Positions 1-5,740 of a stretch of 6,784 bases of DNA are shown in pieces. The position numbers and the translations under genes are program-made. A model generated the notes under the pieces. The model was not told the DNA's origin. It saw only the letters and a list, made by a program, of their open reading frames with translations, and made no database searches. The DNA lies in the NCBI GenBank assembly GCA_947630205.1, contig CANRGW010000070.1, forward strand, positions 1-6,784. The letters run 5' to 3'. The DNA comes from an uncultured Bacilli bacterium (lineage in GTDB: Bacteria > Bacillota_I > Bacilli_A > RF39 > UBA660). Position 1 is the first letter of the stretch; each line of letters opens with the position of its first letter.

Positions 1-258
1 ATTGAAAGAGAAGTTACTAGTAATCATGCTATATCTGGTGCATATTATTTTAAAAATAAACAAACTTTTTTAGATAATATTGCAGAGTATTTAAAAAATT
101 GCCGTTATAAAGAATATTTTATGAGTGGTATATATAATATTATGATTAAAAATAACTTAGTTGTTAAAAACTTTGAAGTAGATTGGCATATTCCTTTTGG
201 AACACCTCTTGAATATGAAGATGCTAAAGATAACCCTTTATTTGAGGAAGAAAAATGA
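1..258 (+). CDS. Sugar-phosphate nucleotidyltransferase-like protein, C-terminal fragment (5' end outside window)
   Basis: The frame is open from base 1 to a TGA at 256-258 and gives the last 85 residues of a protein. Two stretches are recognisable. SGAYYFKN (residues 12-19 of the fragment), followed by a region ending in GIYNIMIKNN, matches the usual 'G-Y-F-K...F...vYN-lI' pattern near the end of NTP_transferase-fold proteins found in capsule and lipid-glycan loci. FGTPLEYED (66-74) matches the terminal 'GTPedl' signature of the same enzymes. Such proteins transfer a nucleotide from NTP to a sugar- or alcohol-phosphate in the cytoplasm. The N-terminal GxGxR nucleotide-binding loop is not in the window, so activity and NTP preference cannot be judged. 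The stop overlaps the start of the next gene (ATGA), which indicates an operon and probable translational coupling. The family call is by pattern recall and the substrate is unknown. Confidence 0.72.
   Translation: MEREVTSNHAISGAYYFKNKQTFLDNIAEYLKNCRYKEYFMSGIYNIMIKNNLVVKNFEVDWHIPFGTPLEYEDAKDNPLFEEEK
244..247 (+). promoter_or_regulatory. Ribosome binding site GAGG for the flippase-kinase gene
   Basis: GAGG lies 7 nt upstream of the ATG at 255, inside the end of the preceding coding region. It supports that start although the start overlaps the previous stop. Confidence 0.6.
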
Positions 259-2147
259 TTTACTTAACACTTACACTTGCTATTATTACAATGGTTATTG
301 CCCATTATTTTAAAGTATATCGCTTAAAACAATTTATTGAAATTTATGAAAAACCTAATAATTCAAGATTACTCCAGGCTTTATCTTTAAGTTATGTTAT
401 TAATTTTATTGTTCCTTTTCGTTTAGGAGATATTTTTAGGGCTTGGTGGGCCGGTCGTAGTATGAAAAATGGTTTATCATTTTCTTTAACGACAGTTCTT
501 GTTGATAGAATTTTAGATATCTTTGTTGTAGCCTTTATTTTTATCTTATTTTATATTCTAGGTTTTCAAAATACTTTAATAACCTCCTCTATTTATTTTT
601 ATATAATTGGTGGTGGTGTTTTACTTTTATTTTTGATTATGGGTTTTAAATTCAATAAATATATTAAACTATCTATCATGAAATTTGCTAAGATATTTAA
701 TAGTAATATTGAACTTAAAATTTTAAAATTTTCTTGGTATATCATTACGGCTTTTAAAGACCTTGTTTTAAATATTAATAAAAGAAAACTTATAAGAAAT
801 ACTCTTGTTATGTGGTTTTTCTATTTAATTTCTTATACTTTATTTGCTTTTACTATGAATTATTCTGGGAATAGTACTAATTTAGTTGAAGTATTTACAA
901 CTTTATTTTCTTTAAGTAGTTTTGATGTTTCTACTTCAATGGTTTCTATTAATAATATATATATGGTAATTTATTTACTAGTACCTTTAGTTATTCTAAT
1001 AGGACTATCTTTTTTACCAATGAAAGAAAGAGGTAAGAATTATGTTAAAAATAAATATTTAGAGTTATTACCTCAACTTAATCAAACAGATAGATTAGTT
1101 TTCTTAGAGGGTTATTTTAGTGCTAAATCACGAGAATATTTTAATAATTATGTTATGTTAAACCGTGATATTTCCATTATTCAAGATTATTCAGCAGGAA
1201 GTAATGCAACAACTATGCTTTGTACTTATGATGATAAAATATTTTTCCGTAAGTATAGTTTTGGTAAAGATGCATCTAAACTCTATGAACAAATTAAATG
1301 GTTAGAAAGTCATCAAAAAGATCTTCCTTTAACGGAAGTATTAAATGTTAAAAAAGGAAATGATTATTGTTCTTATGATATGCCTTATTATAAGAATGCT
1401 ATTAGTTGTTTTAATTATGTTCATTCAATGCCAATTAATAAATGTTGGCCAGTTTTAGAAAGTGCTATTAATTCATTAGATAAATTACATGAAAAAAACT
1501 TAAGGAAAGCTGATATAAATACAGTAAAAGAATATATTGAAACAAAAGTTTTAAATAACTTAAAAAAAATAGAAAATGGTCAGTATATAAAACCTTTATT
1601 GAAATATGATTATTTAATTATAAATGGTAATAAATACCATAATTTAAAATATTTTAAAAAATATTTAAGTGAAGATTATTTACTTAATTTATTTAAAAAT
1701 GATAAATATTCAGATATTCATGGTGATTTTACTATAGAAAATATTATTTGTTTAAATGATAAAAGTAAAAACAATTTTTATATAATTGATCCCAATACAG
1801 GTAATTTACATGATGCTCCTAATTTAGATTATGCTAAATTATTACAATCTTTACATGGGGGCTATGAGTTTTTAATGAATACTAAAAGTGTACAAGTTTA
1901 TCAAAATAATATTAACTATTTATTTACAAAATCTATGGTCTATGAAAATTTATATCTTAAATATCATGAATATTTAAGTAAGAAGTTTACAAATAATGAA
2001 TTAAAAAGTATTTATTTTCATGAAATTGTTCATTGGCTTCGATTACTACCTTATAAAATTGAAAAAAATGGTGAAAGGCAAGTTTTATTTTATGCAGGAC
2101 TTATAATAGTTTTAAATGATATAATAAAAATGTTTGGTGATAAATGA
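255..2147 (+). CDS. Flippase-like membrane domain fused to an APH-fold kinase domain (capsule/glycolipid-type)
   Basis: This is one unbroken 630-residue frame with two parts. Residues 1 to about 255 are hydrophobic (helices near 1-18, 88-103, 113-131, 181-203 and 235-255). They contain NFIVPFRLGDIFRA (50-63) followed by VLVDRILDIF (81-90), the signature of the LPG_synthase_TM/UPF0104 family, which includes the MprF flippase domain and AglD-like proteins. Residues from about 300 to 600 look like an aminoglycoside-phosphotransferase/choline-kinase fold. A candidate nucleotide-binding Lys is K333 in FFRKYS. The catalytic loop is HGDFTIENI (489-497; D491, N496), and IIDPN carries the metal-binding Asp (D512). 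LDYAKLLQSLHGGYEF (524-539) is typical of predicted kinases in capsule loci. The protein probably sits in the cytoplasmic membrane with the kinase inside the cell. It overlaps both neighbours (nucleotidyltransferase, HAD phosphatase), suggesting one pathway. The kinase substrate, and whether the membrane part flips a lipid, are unknown. Both domain assignments are firm by motif; the joint function is inference. Confidence 0.82.
   Translation: MIYLTLTLAIITMVIAHYFKVYRLKQFIEIYEKPNNSRLLQALSLSYVINFIVPFRLGDIFRAWWAGRSMKNGLSFSLTTVLVDRILDIFVVAFIFILFYILGFQNTLITSSIYFYIIGGGVLLLFLIMGFKFNKYIKLSIMKFAKIFNSNIELKILKFSWYIITAFKDLVLNINKRKLIRNTLVMWFFYLISYTLFAFTMNYSGNSTNLVEVFTTLFSLSSFDVSTSMVSINNIYMVIYLLVPLVILIGLSFLPMKERGKNYVKNKYLELLPQLNQTDRLVFLEGYFSAKSREYFNNYVMLNRDISIIQDYSAGSNATTMLCTYDDKIFFRKYSFGKDASKLYEQIKWLESHQKDLPLTEVLNVKKGNDYCSYDMPYYKNAISCFNYVHSMPINKCWPVLESAINSLDKLHEKNLRKADINTVKEYIETKVLNNLKKIENGQYIKPLLKYDYLIINGNKYHNLKYFKKYLSEDYLLNLFKNDKYSDIHGDFTIENIICLNDKSKNNFYIIDPNTGNLHDAPNLDYAKLLQSLHGGYEFLMNTKSVQVYQNNINYLFTKSMVYENLYLKYHEYLSKKFTNNELKSIYFHEIVHWLRLLPYKIEKNGERQVLFYAGLIIVLNDIIKMFGDK
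2136..2140 (+). promoter_or_regulatory. Ribosome binding site GGTGA bearing on the HAD start
   Basis: GGTGA ends 3 nt before the ATG at 2144 but 6 nt before the second, adjacent ATG at 2147. The spacing favours initiation at 2147, giving a TGATG junction with the upstream stop and dropping one N-terminal Met. Confidence 0.5.
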
Positions 2148-2698
2148 TGAAATTAGCAATGATTGATTTAGATGGAACTTTATTTGATACAAATGAAGTA
2201 AATTATTATGCTTATAAAGAAGCCTTACAAGAAAAAGGTTTTGATCTTGATTATTTATTCTATAAAGAAGAATGTAATGGTAGACATTATAAAGTTTTTT
2301 TACCAGATTTAGTTAATAATGATGAAGAAATAATTGAATATGTACATAATAGAAAGAAAAATTTATATAAAAAATATTTAGATAAAGCAATTCCTAATAG
2401 TCATTTATTTAACATTTTAGAAAGTTTAAAAGATACTTATAAAATTGCTTTAGTAACAACAGCCTCAAAGAAAAATACTTATGATATATTAGATTATTTT
2501 CAAAAAACGGAACTTTTTGATTTAATTTTAACACATGATGATATTAAAAACTCTAAACCTAATCCCGAAGGATTTTTAAAGGCTCTTCATTATTTTCAAG
2601 TTAAACCAAGTGATGCTTTAGTTTTTGAAGACTCTAAGGTTGGAATAGAAGCAGCTTTAAAGATAGGTTGTAGTGTTTTTAAAATAGAAAAAATTTAA
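2144..2698 (+). CDS. HAD-superfamily phosphatase (phosphoglycolate phosphatase/beta-phosphoglucomutase-like)
   Basis: The protein has 184 residues and carries all four HAD motifs. Motif I is DLDGT (D8 nucleophile, D10 acid/base). Motif II is in LVTTAS (103-108). Motif III is K138 in NSKPNPEGF. Motif IV is FEDSKVGIEAA (161-171; E162, D163). A helical cap insert follows motif I (about 15-85), as in subfamily IA enzymes such as phosphoglycolate phosphatase and beta-phosphoglucomutase. It is somewhat shorter than the usual 210-220 residues, but no motif is missing. The likely reaction is hydrolysis of a small phosphorylated metabolite in the cytoplasm. Its gene overlaps the kinase gene by 1-4 nt and is last before a terminator, so it likely serves the same pathway as the nucleotidyltransferase and kinase upstream. 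Starts at 2144 and 2147 are both possible, and RBS spacing favours 2147. The substrate cannot be told from the sequence. Confidence 0.88.
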   Translation: MMKLAMIDLDGTLFDTNEVNYYAYKEALQEKGFDLDYLFYKEECNGRHYKVFLPDLVNNDEEIIEYVHNRKKNLYKKYLDKAIPNSHLFNILESLKDTYKIALVTTASKKNTYDILDYFQKTELFDLILTHDDIKNSKPNPEGFLKALHYFQVKPSDALVFEDSKVGIEAALKIGCSVFKIEKI

Positions 2699-2728
2699 AA
2701 CTTGTTTCTTTTTTAACAAGTTTTTTTT
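2697..2728 (+). terminator. Intrinsic terminator after the HAD gene
   Basis: AAAACTTGTT (2697-2706) pairs with AACAAGTTTT (2715-2724) around an 8-nt loop, and the T-run continues to 2728. The stem begins inside the stop codon of the HAD gene. It closes the polysaccharide-type operon and separates it from the next promoter. Confidence 0.8.
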
Positions 2729-2744
2729 ACCTCTAAGAATTTAC

Positions 2745-2773
2745 TTGATTTTGTTATTAATAAATGATAATAT
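2745..2773 (+). promoter_or_regulatory. Predicted sigma-A promoter with extended -10 for the SDR/PLP/RluA operon
   Basis: TTGATT (2745-2750), a 17-nt spacer and TAATAT (2768-2773) fit a -35/-10 pair. TGA immediately before the -10 gives an extended -10 element. Transcription would start near 2779-2781, leaving a leader under 20 nt. The AT-rich context allows other pairings, such as TTGTTA at 2751 with TATATA at 2773. A promoter here is therefore well supported, but its exact boxes are less so. Confidence 0.6.
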
Positions 2774-2785
2774 ATATAAGAATTT

Positions 2786-2790
2786 GAGGG
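2786..2790 (+). promoter_or_regulatory. Ribosome binding site GAGGG for the SDR gene
   Basis: GAGGG lies 6 nt upstream of the ATG at 2797, ideal spacing that fixes this start. Confidence 0.75.
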
Positions 2791-2796
2791 ATTGAT

Positions 2797-3510
2797 ATGA
2801 ATTGTTTAATAACTGGTGCAAGTGTTGGAATAGGAGCTTCTTTAGCCAAAGAACTAGCCAAGAATAAAGTTAATTTATATTTAACATATTATAGTAGATA
2901 TGAAGATATTTCAAAATTAAAGAAATCTTTAGAAGAAAAATATAAAATAAAATGTTTTATTCAAAAATTAGATTTAAAAAATGAACAAGAAATAAAGGAT
3001 GTAATTTTTAATTTTAAAAATAAATTAGGTAACATGGATTTATTAATTAATAATGCAGCAACCTATAATGATAATGATTTATTTTTAAAAACCAAAAGTG
3101 AATTTATGAATGTTTTAGAAGTTAATGTAGTAGGAACTTTTTTAATTAGCCAAGAAGCCTTAAAAATTATGAATAAAAATTCTTTAATTATAAATATGGC
3201 AAGTACTGATGGCATTGATACCTATAATTTATATAATCTTGATTATGCTGTTAGTAAGGCTTCGCTTATTCAATTAACTAAAAGTATGGCTTTAATATGT
3301 AAAGATATAAAAATACTTGCAATTGCTCCTAATTGGGTTTTAACCGAGTCGACGAAGAATGTTGATAAAGATTTTTTAACTTCGGAATTAAAAAGAATTA
3401 ACCAAAAAGAATTAATTACCGAAAAAACGGTTGTTGATATAATTATGAAAACTATAAATAATAAAAGTATTAAAAGTGGGGAAGTGATTAGAATAGATGA
3501 AAACTTATAA
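2797..3510 (+). CDS. Short-chain dehydrogenase/reductase (SDR), FabG-like
   Basis: This is a complete classical SDR of 237 residues. The Rossmann cofactor loop is TGASVGIG (6-13), the structural motif is NNAA (85-88), and the catalytic set is N110, S136 (in NMASTDG), Y150 and K154 (YAVSK). APNWV (178-182) corresponds to the usual 'PG' segment after the active site, with Asn in place of Gly. YYSR (31-34) after the second strand hints at NADP(H), as Arg/Lys there often binds the 2'-phosphate. The enzyme should be a soluble NAD(P)H-dependent oxidoreductase acting on a carbonyl or hydroxyl group. FabG (3-oxoacyl-ACP reductase) is the nearest familiar relative, but the neighbours are not fatty-acid genes, so a FabG role is not supported. 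It is first in an operon with its own promoter, and its last 14 nt overlap the PLP enzyme gene. The substrate is unknown. Confidence 0.9.
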   Translation: MNCLITGASVGIGASLAKELAKNKVNLYLTYYSRYEDISKLKKSLEEKYKIKCFIQKLDLKNEQEIKDVIFNFKNKLGNMDLLINNAATYNDNDLFLKTKSEFMNVLEVNVVGTFLISQEALKIMNKNSLIINMASTDGIDTYNLYNLDYAVSKASLIQLTKSMALICKDIKILAIAPNWVLTESTKNVDKDFLTSELKRINQKELITEKTVVDIIMKTINNKSIKSGEVIRIDENL

Positions 3511-4732
3511 TGATTTAATTTTAAAAGTAGATGAAAAAATTGCTAAAGAATTTCAAAAAATTGATGATTTAGAAGAATATTATAGTAAAAAAGTTTTAAA
3601 GGCTTTTAAAGAAGTTCGAATAAGTGAAAGTGATTTTCAAGGTACAACGGGTTATGGTTATAATGATACAGGCCGAGATAAAATTGAAAAAGTCTTTGCT
3701 CTTGTTTTGGGAAGTGAAAAAGCCCTTGTTAGAAGTCAATTTATATCAGGTACACATGCCTTAACTGTTACTTTTTTTGGTTTATTAAGACCTAATGATA
3801 CTTTACTTTCTATTACAGGTAAACCTTATGATACTTTAGATGAAGTTATTGGTTTAAAAGATAATCCTAGTTCTTTAAAATCTTTTGGAATTAACTATCA
3901 AGAAATAGATTTACTTAATGATGATTTTGATTATGATAGTATTGAAAAATATTTGCAAAATAATCCTTGTAAAGTTATAGAAATTCAAAGAAGTAAAGGT
4001 TATTCTACAAGAAAAAGTTTAACTATTTCTAAGTTAAAGAAAGTTATAAAATTTATTAAAGATATTAAAAAAGAAGTTATTATCATGATTGATAATTGTT
4101 ATTCAGAAATGACAGAATTTGAAACACCTACAATGGTTGGGGCTGATATTATGGTTGGGTCTTTAATCAAAAATCTAGGAGGAGGAATTGCTCCTAATGG
4201 GGCTTATGTTGCAGGACGGGCTGATTTAGTTTCTTTAGTTGCTGAACGCTTAACAGTTCCCGGACAAGGTATGGAAGTTGGACCTAGTATGAATATGAAT
4301 AAATTAATTTTACAAGGTTTGTATATGGCTCCAAGTGTTGTTGCTAGTAGTTTAAAAACCAATATTTTGGCTAGTTGCATGTTAGAAGAGTTAGGCTATT
4401 CTGTTGAACCTAAATATAATGAAGAACATCCTGATATTGTTTTAAATATAACTTTTAATAATCGAGAAAAATTAATTAATTTTGTAGGTGGCATTCAAGA
4501 ATGTAGTGCTATTGATAGTTACATTAAACCTATTCCAACCGAAATGCCTGGTTATACAGATGAAATTATCATGGCAAGTGGTAGTTTTACTCAAGGAAGT
4601 AGTATTGAGATATCTTGTGATGGTCCTTTAAGAGAACCATATATTGCTTATTTACAAGGTTCTTTAACATATAAATATGGTCGATTAGCCGTTCTTAATG
4701 CTATAAGTAGGATTGTAGATGAAAACGAATAA
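3497..4732 (+). CDS. Methionine gamma-lyase-like PLP enzyme ('aluminium resistance protein' family, YnbB-type)
   Basis: The 411-residue protein matches the family annotated as methionine gamma-lyase-related or aluminium resistance protein (B. subtilis YnbB relatives) along its whole length. Recognisable stretches are GTTGYGYNDTGRDKIEKVFA (49-68), SQFISGTHAL (80-89), ITGKPYDTLDEVIG (106-119) and EIQRSKGYSTR (162-172). MIDNCYSEM (197-205) holds D199, expected to contact the PLP pyridine nitrogen. GSLIKNLGGGIAP (221-233) holds K225, the likely Schiff-base lysine. RLTVPGQG (251-258) and the C-terminal GSFTQGSSIE (362-371) complete it. It is a fold-type I cytoplasmic enzyme. The family's true reaction is poorly defined, and C-S lyase activity is a prediction from homology. 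It overlaps the SDR gene by 14 nt and the RluA gene by 14 nt. The start is supported by purine-rich sequence GGGGAAGTGA just upstream (3478-3487). The length is normal for the family and no key residue is missing. Confidence 0.9.
   Translation: MKTYNDLILKVDEKIAKEFQKIDDLEEYYSKKVLKAFKEVRISESDFQGTTGYGYNDTGRDKIEKVFALVLGSEKALVRSQFISGTHALTVTFFGLLRPNDTLLSITGKPYDTLDEVIGLKDNPSSLKSFGINYQEIDLLNDDFDYDSIEKYLQNNPCKVIEIQRSKGYSTRKSLTISKLKKVIKFIKDIKKEVIIMIDNCYSEMTEFETPTMVGADIMVGSLIKNLGGGIAPNGAYVAGRADLVSLVAERLTVPGQGMEVGPSMNMNKLILQGLYMAPSVVASSLKTNILASCMLEELGYSVEPKYNEEHPDIVLNITFNNREKLINFVGGIQECSAIDSYIKPIPTEMPGYTDEIIMASGSFTQGSSIEISCDGPLREPYIAYLQGSLTYKYGRLAVLNAISRIVDENE
4709..4712 (+). promoter_or_regulatory. Ribosome binding site AGGA for the RluA-type gene
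   Basis: AGGA lies inside the end of the PLP enzyme gene, 6 nt before the ATG at 4719. It supports the overlapping start over any later Met. Confidence 0.55.
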
Positions 4733-5372
4733 ATTAAAAATAGTTTATGAAGATAAATACTTGTTAATAGTTAATAAAAAAGAAAAAATGTTAGCAATCA
4801 GTAATGAAAAAGAAAATGAAAAAACATTATTTCATCAAGTATATCTTTATATTAAAAGAAAAAATAAAAACAATAAAATTTTTATAGTTCATCGTCTTGA
4901 CTATGATACGTCAGGTTTAATGATTTTTGCTAAATCTGAAAATGTTAAAAAAATATTACAAGATAATTGGGATAAAGTAATAAGAAAATATATGGCTATA
5001 GTAGAAGGGCAAGTATTAGAAAAAAATCGTACTTTAAAATCTTATTTAAAAGAGACAAAGACAAACTTAGTTTACAGTACTAAACAAAAAGATGGCAAAC
5101 TTGCAATTACTTCTTTTACACGTATTTTAACAAATGAAAAATATAGTTTACTAGATATTTCCATTAAAACAGGAAGAAAAAATCAAATAAGAGTTCAATT
5201 AAATGATATAGGTTATCCTATTCTTGGTGATAAAAAATATAATCCTAATAAGTGTAAAGTTAAAAGAATGTATTTACATGCTTATTATTTAGAGTTTACA
5301 CATCCTATAACAAAAGAACTTTTAAAATTTGAACTTGATATTCCTAAAAGTTTTTTAGAAATAATAAAATAA
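4719..5372 (+). CDS. RluA-family pseudouridine synthase, short form without S4 domain
   Basis: The 217-residue protein begins with KIVYEDKYLLIVNK (7-20), the usual RluA opening. It contains the catalytic motif HRLDYDTSG (58-66), whose D61 attacks the uridine base. Further conserved blocks are RKYMAIVEG (89-97), KTGRKNQIRVQL (150-161), GYPILGDKKY (165-174) and LHAYYLEFTHP (186-196). There is no N-terminal S4 RNA-binding domain, unlike RluC/RluD, so it resembles the compact RluA of about 220 residues. The 'KPxG' loop that normally follows the first strands is replaced by KKEKML (20-25), an apparent subfamily feature. It isomerises uridine to pseudouridine in rRNA or tRNA, but the target site cannot be predicted. 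It is last in the SDR-PLP operon and starts within the PLP enzyme gene. A link to their metabolism is not evident. Confidence 0.9.
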   Translation: MKTNKLKIVYEDKYLLIVNKKEKMLAISNEKENEKTLFHQVYLYIKRKNKNNKIFIVHRLDYDTSGLMIFAKSENVKKILQDNWDKVIRKYMAIVEGQVLEKNRTLKSYLKETKTNLVYSTKQKDGKLAITSFTRILTNEKYSLLDISIKTGRKNQIRVQLNDIGYPILGDKKYNPNKCKVKRMYLHAYYLEFTHPITKELLKFELDIPKSFLEIIK

Positions 5373-5400
5373 TTATCCCCAAAATTGTGGATAATTTTAT
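5371..5400 (+). terminator. Weak hairpin/possible terminator after the RluA-type gene
   Basis: AATTATCC (5371-5378) pairs with GGATAATT (5389-5396) around a 10-nt loop, followed by an interrupted T-tract (TTTATTT). The stem overlaps the stop codon. The strand opposite the left arm is also T-rich, so it might work in either direction. The stem is short and AT-rich, so efficiency may be low. Confidence 0.5.
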
Positions 5401-5427
5401 TTACAAATATTTTTTATATGTTATAAT
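5400..5427 (+). promoter_or_regulatory. Strong predicted sigma-A promoter for the membrane protein/CDF operon
   Basis: TTTACA (5400-5405), a 16-nt spacer and a perfect TATAAT (5422-5427) are present, with TGT before the -10 giving an extended -10. Transcription would begin near 5433-5435 with a leader of about 30 nt. That is too short to hold a metal-sensing riboswitch. Confidence 0.78.
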
Positions 5428-5452
5428 CTAATATATATATTTAAGGAAAGTT

Positions 5453-5457
5453 GGTGA
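5453..5457 (+). promoter_or_regulatory. Ribosome binding site GGTGA that decides a TTG start
   Basis: GGTGA ends 5 nt before the TTG at 5463. A second purine-rich AAGGA is at 5443-5447. With no in-frame ATG nearby, this site is the main evidence for the TTG start. Confidence 0.6.
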
Positions 5458-5462
5458 TTTAG

Positions 5463-5717
5463 TTGGCAAATAACTTTAAGATAATATTAAAGAATATTAT
5501 AACTATAGTAGTTATTATTACAATTTTAATAATTGTTGGTCATTTATTTCTATTTTTATTACCAATTCTTTTCTTTTTAGCAATTATCTATTATCTTTAT
5601 ATTTTTTTCTTTAAGGGTAAATTTCAAAGAAAAGGTGCAAGTTCTAAAACTTTTAAGAAAAATATTCAAAATAAAACTCCAGAGGCTCAGGTTATAAATG
5701 AAAAATTTGATGAATAA
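5463..5717 (+). CDS. Small membrane protein of unknown function, TTG start
   Basis: The 84-residue protein is not recognised as any named family. Residues 9-31 and 32-50 are almost wholly hydrophobic (Ile, Val, Leu, Phe, Tyr). They could form a two-helix hairpin around G26-H27 and P34, or one long buried helix. From K51 on the tail is hydrophilic and rich in Lys, Asn and Gln, which by the positive-inside rule should lie in the cytoplasm. Translation must start at TTG: there is no later in-frame Met, and a GGTGA site is correctly spaced. The gene is first after a strong promoter, and the cation efflux gene follows 23 nt downstream, so the two are co-transcribed. An accessory role to the transporter is possible but rests only on position. 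Confidence 0.72.
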   Translation: MANNFKIILKNIITIVVIITILIIVGHLFLFLLPILFFLAIIYYLYIFFFKGKFQRKGASSKTFKKNIQNKTPEAQVINEKFDE

Positions 5718-5730
5718 AACTATAAATAGT

Positions 5731-5736
5731 AGGTGA
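5731..5736 (+). promoter_or_regulatory. Ribosome binding site AGGTGA for the CDF gene
   Basis: AGGTGA ends 4 nt before the ATG at 5741. The spacing is slightly short, but the core is clear. Confidence 0.65.
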
Positions 5737-5740
5737 TATT

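Noticed and set aside
255..2147. Assignment of the fusion protein as MprF (lysylphosphatidylglycerol synthase)
   Set aside because: Only the membrane domain resembles MprF. The C-terminal half is a kinase fold with HGD and DPN motifs, not the MprF aminoacyl-transfer domain.
250..2150. Possible use of the Mycoplasma genetic code (TGA as Trp), suggested by the extreme AT content
   Set aside because: TGA ends two genes at tight ATGA/TGATG junctions followed by genes with good starts. Tryptophan is encoded by TGG throughout.
2797..3510. Assignment of the SDR as FabG of fatty-acid synthesis
   Set aside because: The catalytic motifs are common to all classical SDRs and no fatty-acid genes are nearby. 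The general family name is all the sequence supports.
5428..5462. A metal-sensing riboswitch (for example yybP-ykoY) ahead of the CDF operon
   Set aside because: The leader from the predicted transcription start to the TTG is only about 30 nt and shows no hairpin.
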